Origin: Candidatus Heimdallarchaeota archaeon
Lineage (GTDB): Archaea; Asgardarchaeota; Heimdallarchaeia; JABLTI01
Reading direction: 5' to 3'
NCBI GenBank assembly: GCA_030667035.1
Contig: DAOUWQ010000055.1
Location: 1 to 7,624 of the forward strand
Length of the DNA: 7,624 bases
The notes beneath the pieces were generated by a model. The model had not been told where the DNA came from, ran no database searches, and was given only the letters and a program-made list of their open reading frames with translations. Positions 1 through 5,931 of the stretch are shown in pieces. Numbering within the stretch: the first letter of the stretch is position 1; each line of letters begins with the position of its first letter. The translations under genes were made by a program, and so were the position numbers.

Positions 1-2
1 CT

Positions 3-1865
3 ATTAAATCAGAAACAAACAGGTTCTTGACCAAACAAACTGAAACAGTTGAAGCTTTTGAGGGAAGTGTAAATGAAAATCTGGACACTTTTTCAACCAA
101 TGTAAAGTCAAATTCCCAAACAGCTCTCGAAGAACTGAATGCAACAACAAAAGGAAGAAATGATGAGTTTCTTTCAGAAGGTACAAATGCTATCGCAACA
201 GCAACAAAGACCATCACCAGTGAAGTTGGTAAACTTGGCAATACTTTGAAGAATGACTCTAAAGAAAAATTAGAAGCTACAAGAGATCATGTTTTATCCG
301 GATTGGAAACTTTTGTTAATGAAACAGAGGGAAATGTTACAAATCTAAATGAAACAATAACAGTAGCTACAAACGAGCAAGGAGCTTTCTTGAAAGAAAC
401 TACAGAAGAGGCCAAGAAAAATAGAATTGATTTGAATAATCAATTTAAAGAAGGTCTTAGTACCAATTTTGATCAAGTAAAAGAGCATTTTGCTTCAGAC
501 ATGAGTGATTTTGAAGGAAAATTCAATAAACAATTGATGAAAGTTTCTGAAAGATACAAGAAGCAAATTGACGATTTGAATGCTAACACTAGTCAAGAAA
601 TTTCTGCTTTAATGGAAAATGCTAATGCAGCAGTTGCTGAATTAGTTACCAAGCACAATGAAGAAATTGCTGCAAATGTCGATATCGATAATAAAGCGGT
701 AGAAGACGGAACTGCATTAATGATTGCCAAGGTTGAAAAACAAAATGCAAAGACTTTGGAAACAACAAGTTCTACAATAGAAACCCTAAGTGCAAGCACT
801 GTTTTATTGAAGTCTAATTACTCAGCAGATATTAATGCTAAAGTTGATGAAACGGTAACAGGTATGCATGCATCCATTGACAGCTCTGTAGATGCTTCAA
901 AAGCTGAATTCAATGTAACAAAGAAAAATGTTACAGAGAAGTTAACTACGCTAACAACAACTAATTCTGATACAACAGCTACAACAACAGCACAGATGAC
1001 AACAGAGATTGCATCTATGGCAGATACAACTGTTGCAGCAGCTACTGAAAAACTCACAGAAGCCAAAGATTCATTCATAACTGGCACCAAGAAAACCAAG
1101 CAAAAAGTTGCTAGAGATACAACTACAGGTGTAGAAACTATTGGAACTACAACTACTACAGTAATCAGTGAAGTAAATACTACTGCAACGACAGGTATCA
1201 GGAACAATGAAGAAACAACCTTGAAAGCGATTACAACGATAACTGATGTAGTTGAATCTTCAGTTAGAAAAGAGATCGAAGCTGTAAAGGGTGGATTCAA
1301 TGATTATTACAAGAGATTCTCAAAAGATTCATTGAAGATTTCTCAATTATTGAGGACATTCAAGAGTCAAAACGAAACATTCCAGACCACAGTTACAACC
1401 TATCCAAGACCAAATATAGAAACAGCAATTCTCTACAGTAAAGAAGCTATCTTTGATAGATTGGATGATATGCTCACTGATAGAATAAAATCCAATGTAA
1501 CAATGGTTATACCAGATCCAACTGATATTCCTACAAAGACTTTAGGAAAAGTCAAAGCACAAGCTAAACTGACCATTATATCAAAAATTGATGAAGTCAG
1601 CAACAAGAACATCATTGATGAAATTAAAGCATCTGATGAACTTGGTAGAGCCAAAATAAGAAAGATTGGTATGCAAGATATGCAAGGTTTCGCTGAATAC
1701 ATCGCTTTTGATAGAGATGGAGGAGAAGAAATGCTCATTGCTTTCAAAGATGAAACTGAAAAAGATTGGGTCGGAATTCTCTCCACTTCAGATGGATTCA
1801 AGAATGTCGTCATTGGTGAGACGCTTGGTCGACAAGCACTCTCAATCTCTCGAGAGCTAAAATAA
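3..1865 (+). CDS. Long Thr/Ala-rich coiled-coil protein with TrmB-like C-terminal domain (5'-partial)
   Basis: The reading frame is open to the left edge (first full codon at base 3), so the N-terminus is missing; the TTG at 27 is not a credible start. About 620 residues are visible. From the edge to about base 1390 the protein is highly helical, rich in Glu, Lys, Asn, Ala and Thr, with almost no Pro, Gly or Cys, as in extended coiled coils or apolipoprotein-like helical repeats. Bases 930-1260 are extremely Thr-rich, with runs such as TTATTT and GTTTTT. From about 1400 to the stop the composition changes to a globular alpha/beta domain (pieces: ILYSKEAIFDRLDDML, TMVIPDP, AFDRDGGEEMLIAF, WVGILSTSD, then a last helix). 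This resembles the PLD-like C-terminal effector domain of archaeal TrmB-family proteins. By analogy an N-terminal winged helix may lie off the window. No membrane segment is visible. Alternatives are a structural filament or a receptor-like signalling rod. The coding call is secure; function is unknown. Confidence 0.85.
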   Translation: MKSETNRFLTKQTETVEAFEGSVNENLDTFSTNVKSNSQTALEELNATTKGRNDEFLSEGTNAIATATKTITSEVGKLGNTLKNDSKEKLEATRDHVLSGLETFVNETEGNVTNLNETITVATNEQGAFLKETTEEAKKNRIDLNNQFKEGLSTNFDQVKEHFASDMSDFEGKFNKQLMKVSERYKKQIDDLNANTSQEISALMENANAAVAELVTKHNEEIAANVDIDNKAVEDGTALMIAKVEKQNAKTLETTSSTIETLSASTVLLKSNYSADINAKVDETVTGMHASIDSSVDASKAEFNVTKKNVTEKLTTLTTTNSDTTATTTAQMTTEIASMADTTVAAATEKLTEAKDSFITGTKKTKQKVARDTTTGVETIGTTTTTVISEVNTTATTGIRNNEETTLKAITTITDVVESSVRKEIEAVKGGFNDYYKRFSKDSLKISQLLRTFKSQNETFQTTVTTYPRPNIETAILYSKEAIFDRLDDMLTDRIKSNVTMVIPDPTDIPTKTLGKVKAQAKLTIISKIDEVSNKNIIDEIKASDELGRAKIRKIGMQDMQGFAEYIAFDRDGGEEMLIAFKDETEKDWVGILSTSDGFKNVVIGETLGRQALSISRELK

Positions 1866-1883
1866 GCTCAGGATAAAATCAAT

Positions 1884-1929
1884 ATGGGAACCTCGCAGGA
1901 GGACCCATTATCAACTTTTTTTTGTTTTT
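1884..1929 (+). terminator. GC hairpin plus T-tract after the coiled-coil gene
   Basis: ATGGG (1884-1888) pairs with CCCAT (1904-1908), and CCTC (1891-1894) pairs with GAGG (1899-1902), around a GCAG loop with a small AA/A internal bulge. Eight T (1916-1923), a G and five more T follow. It lies 19 bases after the stop codon and resembles a bacterial intrinsic terminator; in archaea the T-tract alone often suffices. Confidence 0.6.
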
Positions 1930-1956
1930 AGTTTGATTGGATAAGGAAGATGAATG

Positions 1957-1974
1957 CTCAACAATGAGTAATAA
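1957..1974. promoter_or_regulatory. Upstream operator-like site, CTCA-N4-TGAG plus TAATAA
   Basis: The sequence reads CTCA, acaa, TGAG, then TAATAA. The same CTCA-N4-TGAGTAATAA string recurs 76 bases downstream at 2033-2050, inside the 18-bp palindrome just before the riboflavin kinase gene. A lone half-site, TGAGTA, lies between them at 1985-1990. Recurrence of the half-site and its 3' flank suggests a regulator binding site, but no binding data are available here. Confidence 0.4.
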
Positions 1975-2001
1975 ATAAGAAAATTGAGTATGCACAAATA
2001 G

Positions 2002-2023
2002 CTTTTTAAGAAAAGAATTTAAG
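2002..2023 (+). promoter_or_regulatory. Candidate TATA region of the riboflavin kinase gene
   Basis: Two TATA-like elements are seen, CTTTTTAAG (2002-2010) and GAATTTAAG (2015-2023). Transcription starting about 25 bases downstream would begin within or just beside the palindrome at 2030-2047, leaving a leader of roughly 35-50 bases before the ATG at 2082. Which element is used cannot be decided by eye. Confidence 0.35.
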
Positions 2024-2029
2024 TTTCAT

Positions 2030-2047
2030 TTACTCAAATTTGAGTAA
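2030..2047. promoter_or_regulatory. Perfect 18-bp palindrome, candidate RbkR operator
   Basis: TTACTCAAATTTGAGTAA is its own reverse complement with no mismatch. It lies 34 bases before the preferred ATG and at the expected transcription start, the right place for repression. The downstream gene has the domain structure of the archaeal riboflavin kinase/regulator RbkR, a family known to bind palindromes before riboflavin genes, so autoregulation is the simplest reading. The TTG that would extend the gene upstream (2040) sits in the centre of this palindrome, arguing against it as the start. Confidence 0.55.
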
Positions 2048-2081
2048 TAATACAGGAAATCTAAAACAGGAAGGTTATGAA

Positions 2082-2825
2082 ATGGCAAAAACCTCACGAG
2101 AAAAGAAAAGCTTCTTTTTTGGTAGTAGTGTTGATTTTGATAGTAAACAATTAGCAGTTGTCCTGAAATTAGGGATTTACGGGGCATTGAGTAATCCTAT
2201 TGATATAACCAGCAGTGAATTAGGTAAATATTTAGGAGTATCTCAGCAAACAGCTGCAAGATATCTTGTTGAATTGGAGAAAAATCATCTCATTGAACGT
2301 TCACGAACATCAAGAGGACAAGCAGTACATATCACTAAATTAGGAAAAGAACTGTTAGAAAACCTCAGTATTATGATCACAAAAGCTCTTTACTCGCAGA
2401 AACGCTCAACAACAATTTATGGTGCAATTGAAAATGGCTTAGGAGAAGGAGCCTGGTATATAACCCAAGAGGAATATAGTAAACAATTTGTGGAAACATT
2501 GGGATTTGTTCCTTATCCCGGAACAATTAATTTGCGAATACTCAATGTTGATGATTTGAAAAAAATCGCTCAAATAAGACAATCTGAACCATATATTATT
2601 CATGGATTTGAAAAGAAAGGCAGATATTTTGGCGATGTTATGTGTTACAAATGTCGGTTTGAGGATGGAACAATGGGAGCAATCATAATACCAAGCAGAA
2701 CACACCACAACAAAGACATTCTTGAAGCTATCGCCCCAGTTTATATGCGTGAAAAATTGGCTGAAGATGGAACAAAAGAATTGCCCGATGGTAAAACGCT
2801 CAAAATAGAAGTATTTCTACAATAA
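2082..2825 (+). CDS. ribK: CTP-dependent riboflavin kinase with N-terminal winged helix (RbkR type)
   Basis: Predicted to phosphorylate riboflavin to FMN using CTP (EC 2.7.1.161), and probably to act as a DNA-binding regulator. The protein has 247 residues. Residues about 20-90 form a MarR-like winged helix (SSELGKYLGVSQQTAARYL recognition region, basic wing RSRTSRGQ). The kinase domain runs from about 110 to the end, with GLGEGAWY at 119-126, PYPGTIN at 144-150 and a PSRTHH/ILEAIAPVYMREKL block near 204-226. In the Methanocaldococcus enzyme the Thr and Asn of PGTxN are metal ligands; both are present. Kinase-only homologues have about 130-140 residues, so the extra length is the helix-turn-helix. 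I chose ATG 2082 because AGGAAGGT lies 6 bases before it; an upstream TTG at 2040 lies inside the palindrome. The gene is monocistronic, with palindromes upstream and a hairpin downstream. Confidence 0.93.
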   Translation: MAKTSREKKSFFFGSSVDFDSKQLAVVLKLGIYGALSNPIDITSSELGKYLGVSQQTAARYLVELEKNHLIERSRTSRGQAVHITKLGKELLENLSIMITKALYSQKRSTTIYGAIENGLGEGAWYITQEEYSKQFVETLGFVPYPGTINLRILNVDDLKKIAQIRQSEPYIIHGFEKKGRYFGDVMCYKCRFEDGTMGAIIIPSRTHHNKDILEAIAPVYMREKLAEDGTKELPDGKTLKIEVFLQ

Positions 2826-2842
2826 AAAAAGTAGAAATATTT
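2809..2842. terminator. Bidirectional hairpin between convergent genes
   Basis: AAGTATTTCTAC (2809-2820) pairs with GTAGAAATATTT (2831-2842): 12 base pairs, one of them G-T. The 10-base loop has seven A, giving seven T on the minus strand; the plus strand continues into T-rich sequence. The stem includes the last riboflavin kinase codons and lies 19 bases before the end of the convergent PncC-like gene, so it could end both transcripts. Confidence 0.5.
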
Positions 2843-2860
2843 ATTCTTATTTATTAGTAA

Positions 2861-3358
2861 TTAAAAGGTCATATTAAGCGCTTGTAAAGTTGCTTCAAAG
2901 AGTATTTTCACTATCTCTTGTTTTAATTGAATACGTGTTTGTTTAGGATCCAAAGTTAATTCCTTAGCGTAGGTTTTTTGACCGGCAATAGCTATCGCAA
3001 TAAAAGCAGTGCCCTTCAATTTATCTTCGATAGATTCACCAACTACACCAGTTGTAGAAAGACCAATATCAACGTCATAACTAAGTAAACCTTCAGCCAT
3101 TAGCTTGGCACATTCTATTGAGATTGAACCAAAATCAGGAATAATGTACGAAGGAAGTCCCAGAAATTCTTCTTTTGCATCTGTTGAATAAGTAATTATA
3201 CTAAAGGGTAAAATTTCCGAGCAATCATCTAAATCAGTAAGAAGTGAAGTTGCTAAACCTCCAGTACAGCTCTCTGCAATAGCAAGGGTCAATCCACGAG
3301 TAGTGAATTCACTAAGGATTTCTGAAGCCAATTCTTGTAAACGATCTTCGAAAGACAA
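2861..3358 (-). CDS. pncC: CinA C-terminal domain protein, PncC-type nicotinamide-nucleotide amidase
   Basis: Probably deamidates nicotinamide mononucleotide to nicotinate mononucleotide (EC 3.5.1.42), recycling NMN into NAD synthesis. It is the stand-alone form of the CinA C-terminal domain, with no N-terminal MoaB-like part; 165 residues is the usual length. The AESCTGG motif holds the expected catalytic Ser30, and TYSTDAKEEFLG holds Tyr57 and Lys62, matching the Ser/Lys pair of studied amidases. GSISIECAKLMAEGLL matches the family GxxSxExAxxMA block. The later loop reads TTGVVGES, where most members have TGxAGP, so activity is likely but not certain. The start is TTG: GGTG lies 7 bases upstream, an in-frame stop is 14 codons further up and no ATG lies between. 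It follows the GNAT gene on the same strand by 79 bases, but AATATTTAG near 3398-3406 could be its own TATA box. Confidence 0.85.
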   Translation of the reverse strand: MSFEDRLQELASEILSEFTTRGLTLAIAESCTGGLATSLLTDLDDCSEILPFSIITYSTDAKEEFLGLPSYIIPDFGSISIECAKLMAEGLLSYDVDIGLSTTGVVGESIEDKLKGTAFIAIAIAGQKTYAKELTLDPKQTRIQLKQEIVKILFEATLQALNMTF

Positions 3359-3437
3359 AATTCTACACCAAGATAGTTTTTGTACTCCCTCTTTCTAAAT
3401 ATTTGCTTTTTTTCTGGTTTTAAAAGAGAATTACTTA

Positions 3438-4385
3438 TCATAATTTTCTAAACATTAACAACTTATTTGTTGCAATATCCCAATCGAAATCTGTTTGATC
3501 CAAGTTTTCAATTCGTTCTACTTTACTTATTGATAATTTGAATTTTAACTTGTTAATTTTCCCAGATGAGCTTGGTAGCTTTCCTAGTGAATCTGAGATA
3601 TTATTAAGAAAATCTATATTCCATATATCGGCTTGGGAATATAATACCACATTTCTGGTATTTTTATTATCACTAAATAACAAAAAGCCAACTAAATTAT
3701 CATTTTTATAGATTGAATACATGAATCTCTTGCCTTTTTGAATAGACTTTTTTATTCCTGGATAGTACTCGGGAAATCTAATTTTTTCGAAATACTCTAA
3801 GCCGTCTTTACCAGATATAATTTCAATTTCACCAAGAATAAATTGTTTTAGAATAGACAGCAAATCACCATTGTTGATGTCAAACTTTCTGAGTTCTAGA
3901 GAGTGGGTCTTATCAAATTGAATTTTATCTGCGGCTAGAGATAGATATGTTGTTCCTTCTCCTACTATTGAATAACCATATTTCTTGTATAGTGAGACAG
4001 CAGGAATATTTCTGGACATGACAACTAAAGCCATATAGTTCTTTTTCAATTCTGCAGCTCTTTCCTCTGAAAAAGTCATTAAAGCCTTGCCAATGCCTTG
4101 TTTTCTAAAAGTGGGTTCGACCGCAATTGTATAAATAAATATTTGATCACCACGATCTGTACCTAATGAAAGTATACCAACAATTTCACCGTCCTTAATA
4201 TAAAAGTAATTTTCTGCCTTAAGTCTGAACCAGATAAACATCAAGAACCGGATGAAGAAATTAGATTGTGAAATTTCAGGATCATCACTAAGATTCCTTA
4301 TCATAGATTTCTTAAATTTAGACCATTCATACCATTTAACTACTCTGACTCCTGAGTACAATTGCCACACAACCAATAACAGCAA
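3438..4385 (-). CDS. GNAT-family N-acetyltransferase with a second, degenerate GNAT-like half
   Basis: Expected to transfer an acyl group from acetyl-CoA to an amine; the substrate is unknown. Residues about 15-150 form a complete GNAT domain: FYIKDGEIVGILSL (beta strands), IYTIAVEPTFRKQGIGKAL with the acetyl-CoA pyrophosphate loop RKQGIGKA at 94-101, then NIPAVSLYKKYGYSIVGEG, a RimI-like motif B. Residues about 160-315 contain another strand pair (YSIYKNDNLVGFLLF) but no Q/RxxGxG loop, suggesting a decayed second GNAT lobe or a substrate-binding domain. The start is uncertain: no ATG is available, and TTG at 4385, GTG at residue 6 or TTG at 4361 (residue 9) are possible. The family-like sequence begins near RVVKWYEW, favouring the shorter form. 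It lies 130 bases downstream of the MarR gene on the same strand; no strong promoter was identified. Confidence 0.8.
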   Translation of the reverse strand: MLLLVVWQLYSGVRVVKWYEWSKFKKSMIRNLSDDPEISQSNFFIRFLMFIWFRLKAENYFYIKDGEIVGILSLGTDRGDQIFIYTIAVEPTFRKQGIGKALMTFSEERAAELKKNYMALVVMSRNIPAVSLYKKYGYSIVGEGTTYLSLAADKIQFDKTHSLELRKFDINNGDLLSILKQFILGEIEIISGKDGLEYFEKIRFPEYYPGIKKSIQKGKRFMYSIYKNDNLVGFLLFSDNKNTRNVVLYSQADIWNIDFLNNISDSLGKLPSSSGKINKLKFKLSISKVERIENLDQTDFDWDIATNKLLMFRKL

Positions 4386-4515
4386 GGGACAACCAACTAA
4401 TAAACCTTCAACTATAGATTTTAGTGCTTGTCAAAAACAATTAAACTTAATTCATAAAGAAAAAATGGTGAATTTCAGAGTGGATAACGAATCTCTAAGG
4501 AATAATCTAATGGAA

Positions 4516-4959
4516 CTATTTTTCAATGTAAGTTAAAAGATTACCATAGAGTTTTATGAGAGTATTTTCAAAGCTATTAATATCTTCATCAGAAAAATCC
4601 CCATAAAAGATATCAATCATCTCCTTAGATACTTGAATATATTTCTCTTGAAGAACTTGATCTTTCTTAGTTAGCTCAATGAATATTTTTCTTCTGTCTT
4701 CAGAAGAGGGTACACGCCTAATATATCCCATTGATTCAAGTCTGTCCAACATGGAAGTTAATGATGTTTTGCTTAAGGAAGTTTTCTTAGCTAATTCTTG
4801 AATTGTGATGTTATCATTTCGCCATAAAACAAACATGATTCTCCCTTGTGCCGGATTAAGCTCAATATCATGGTTTTTCAAAAGCTTTGAGAATATTCGA
4901 CCTGAAAGTTGATGTATTTTAGCTATTAAAAAACCACCTTGTTTCTGTTGCTTCATCAT
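4516..4959 (-). CDS. MarR-family transcriptional regulator
   Basis: A dimeric winged-helix DNA-binding protein of 147 residues, the normal MarR length. An N-terminal dimerisation helix (about 8-30) precedes the winged helix at about 35-97: helix-turn-helix ITIQELAKKTSLSKTSLTSM, then LDRLESMGYIRR and the wing SSEDRRKIFIELT with the family's conserved Asp-Arg-Arg. C-terminal helices complete the dimer interface. Its ATG shares one base with the stop of the upstream FMN-barrel gene (TAATG), and GTGAT lies just ahead, so the two are translationally coupled; a second in-frame ATG follows at once. It most likely controls its own operon through the inverted repeat at 5457-5480. The ligand is unknown; redox or small aromatic signals are common in the family. 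Confidence 0.92.
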   Translation of the reverse strand: MMKQQKQGGFLIAKIHQLSGRIFSKLLKNHDIELNPAQGRIMFVLWRNDNITIQELAKKTSLSKTSLTSMLDRLESMGYIRRVPSSEDRRKIFIELTKKDQVLQEKYIQVSKEMIDIFYGDFSDEDINSFENTLIKLYGNLLTYIEK

Positions 4960-5429
4960 TAATCACTGACAACAATTTCATCTATTCCAGACTTATACCA
5001 AGTCTTCAGATATTTGGGTTTTAATCTGAGAATTGTGAAATCAGGATCACTATAACCCTTGGAGTAATATATTTCCCATCCGTCAGTCCATAACTTTTTC
5101 TTTAATTCTATATCGTCAATAAATTCAGCTTTTCCTTGTAGCATAATCCCTTTGTATTCATTTGGTAAACAGTAATAGATAGATATAGCGCTATTTTTCT
5201 TTACTTGTTTCACTTTCGTTGAAGACGTATTTGTTGATATATACACATTCAAATCATTTTGATCATGTTCACTTAACACTTTTGCTGCATGAGGAAATTT
5301 CTCAACAGATTTCAAATTTTCAACAGCTCTAATGTGAGGAAAACCATTTTCATCAATTGATGCCAAATATAATACTGGTGCTTTTAGCATTAATTCTCTG
5401 GCTGCTTCTTGTATCTCTTTTTCACCCAT
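4959..5429 (-). CDS. FMN-binding split-barrel protein (pyridoxamine 5'-phosphate oxidase-like)
   Basis: A small flavoprotein of the PNPOx-like split-barrel superfamily, akin to general stress protein 26. Such proteins bind FMN, F420 or haem as dimers and often reduce or sequester small molecules; the exact substrate is not predictable. From the ATG it has 156 residues. The barrel signature is VLYLASIDENGFPHIRAV near the N-terminus, followed by LNVYISTNTSSTKVKQVKKN, SAISIYYCLP and IMLQGKAEFIDD, ending in a FTILRLKPKYLKTWY strand. I chose ATG 5429 over GTG 5438 because that GTG is part of GTGAT, a match to the archaeal 16S 3' end 4 bases before the ATG. It is the first gene of a two-gene unit with the MarR gene. 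Confidence 0.87.
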   Translation of the reverse strand: MGEKEIQEAARELMLKAPVLYLASIDENGFPHIRAVENLKSVEKFPHAAKVLSEHDQNDLNVYISTNTSSTKVKQVKKNSAISIYYCLPNEYKGIMLQGKAEFIDDIELKKKLWTDGWEIYYSKGYSDPDFTILRLKPKYLKTWYKSGIDEIVVSD

Positions 5430-5456
5430 TGTAATCACTTAAATTAGTTCGATATA

Positions 5457-5480
5457 AAATAGTCCTATATAATACTATTT
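5457..5480. promoter_or_regulatory. Inverted repeat bracketing the TATA box of the FMN-barrel/MarR operon
   Basis: AAATAGT (5457-5463) and ACTATTT (5474-5480) are perfect 7-base inverted arms. The 10-base spacer reads ATTATATAGG on the minus strand, a good archaeal TATA box. Transcription would then start near 5442, about 13 bases before the ATG at 5429, leaving just enough leader for the GTGAT ribosome binding site. A dimer on these arms would block TATA-binding protein, fitting autorepression by the MarR protein of the same operon. Confidence 0.55.
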
Positions 5481-5593
5481 AAGAATTATTATAAGATGAA
5501 AATAGCGAGTAAGAGAAGAGAGAAAACAAATTAGTAAACCAGAAAAGACAACAATAAAAGATAGCAATATCATGGATGAATGGTGAATATGTT

Positions 5594-5614
5594 AAAGATT
5601 ATAAAGAAAAGAAG
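5594..5614 (-). terminator. T-rich tract after tRNA-Cys
   Basis: Immediately after the encoded CCA the minus strand reads CTTCTTTTCTTTATAATC. Short T-runs like this are the usual termination signal of archaeal tRNA genes; no hairpin is needed or seen. Confidence 0.4.
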
Positions 5615-5718
5615 TGGAGCACAGGACGAGATTTGAACTCGACTAAATCGGAATTATTTCGGTACAAAACATTTGCATCCGTTTGCAATCCGACGCCTGG
5701 CCACTAGACTACCTGTGC
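5615..5718 (-). tRNA. tRNA-Cys (GCA) with a 29-nt intron and encoded CCA
   Basis: Read on the minus strand, acceptor GCACAGG (5712-5718) pairs with CCTGTGC (5619-5625) in 7 perfect pairs. The D arm is GTCT/AGGC with the GG of the D-loop. The anticodon stem TCGGA/TCCGA encloses TT-GCA-AA, anticodon at 5684-5686. The T arm is TCGAG, TTCAAAT, CTCGT, with a T-T mismatch in its first pair. The discriminator base is T, the expected identity element for tRNA-Cys, and CCA is encoded at 5615-5617. A 29-base intron interrupts the anticodon loop at about 37/38. The exact cut may shift by one base: cutting one base later gives the more usual A38 instead of T38. The gene is surrounded by non-coding sequence on both sides. 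Confidence 0.9.
5654..5682 (-). other. tRNA-Cys intron repeating the anticodon arm
   Basis: The intron begins after A37. Its first part (CGGATGCAAA) tandemly repeats exon 1 sequence CGGATTGCAAA, and its end contains ACCGA, resembling the 3' anticodon strand TCCGA. It can fold as CGG/CCG plus GCAAA/TTTGT with a TGT loop. Between the CGG/CCG helix and the anticodon stem lie 7 bases on each strand, exactly the spacing of a bulge-helix-bulge (4+3 on each side), but the central helix pairs poorly (T33-A only), so this would be a relaxed splice motif. Confidence 0.65.
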
Positions 5719-5888
5719 TTTAGCGTTTACGTTAATTATTTCTCTTCACATCTTATTATTAAAGATAATGGCAAATATTGCATATATCACTACTTTTTCT
5801 CTAGCGAAGAATTTCTTCTGAAAAAATTGTAATATGAGAACTAGTCACATTAAGTGACCTCTTTTTGAGACTTCAATTAGTGAATTCG
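5719..5888. other. Divergent non-coding region with several palindromes
   Basis: This gap lies between the tRNA (minus) and the small gene (plus). I see no ORF with a ribosome binding site. It holds GCAA-ATA-TTGC (5771-5781), GAAGAA-T-TTCTTC (5806-5818) and GTCAC-ATTAA-GTGAC (5844-5858), the last followed by CTCTTTTT. TATA-like AATAATTA lies about 20 bases before the tRNA on the minus strand. In such AT-rich DNA some of these palindromes are expected by chance; GTCAC/GTGAC is the least A/T-biased. Confidence 0.35.
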
Positions 5889-5898
5889 CTTTAAATAG
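5889..5898 (+). promoter_or_regulatory. TATA box of the small basic gene
   Basis: CTTTAAATAG matches the archaeal TATA consensus closely. Transcription about 25 bases downstream would start near 5918-5921, immediately before the AGGTGA ribosome binding site at 5921-5926. The spacing TATA, start, ribosome binding site and ATG is coherent, which is the main reason to believe the short ORF that follows. Confidence 0.6.
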
Positions 5899-5931
5899 TA
5901 AATCTGTTCTGTTAAAGTATAGGTGAATAAA

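Noticed and set aside
3..1400. Methyl-accepting chemotaxis receptor
   Set aside because: Long helices and Thr/Ala richness resemble receptor rods, but no membrane segment, HAMP domain or conserved signalling hairpin is visible.
593..1813. Three minus-strand open frames of 68-160 codons opposite the coiled-coil gene
   Set aside because: They are Val/Ser-rich mirror images of the Thr/Ala/Asp-rich sense frame, with no ribosome binding sites and no recognisable domains.
4439..4452. AATTAA-AC-TTAATT palindrome upstream of the GNAT gene
   Set aside because: It is purely A/T in its arms in an AT-rich gap and has no second copy; chance is the simpler explanation.
4252..4536. Plus-strand frame of 94 codons
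   Set aside because: It is antisense to the GNAT start and MarR end, has no ribosome binding site and no family resemblance.
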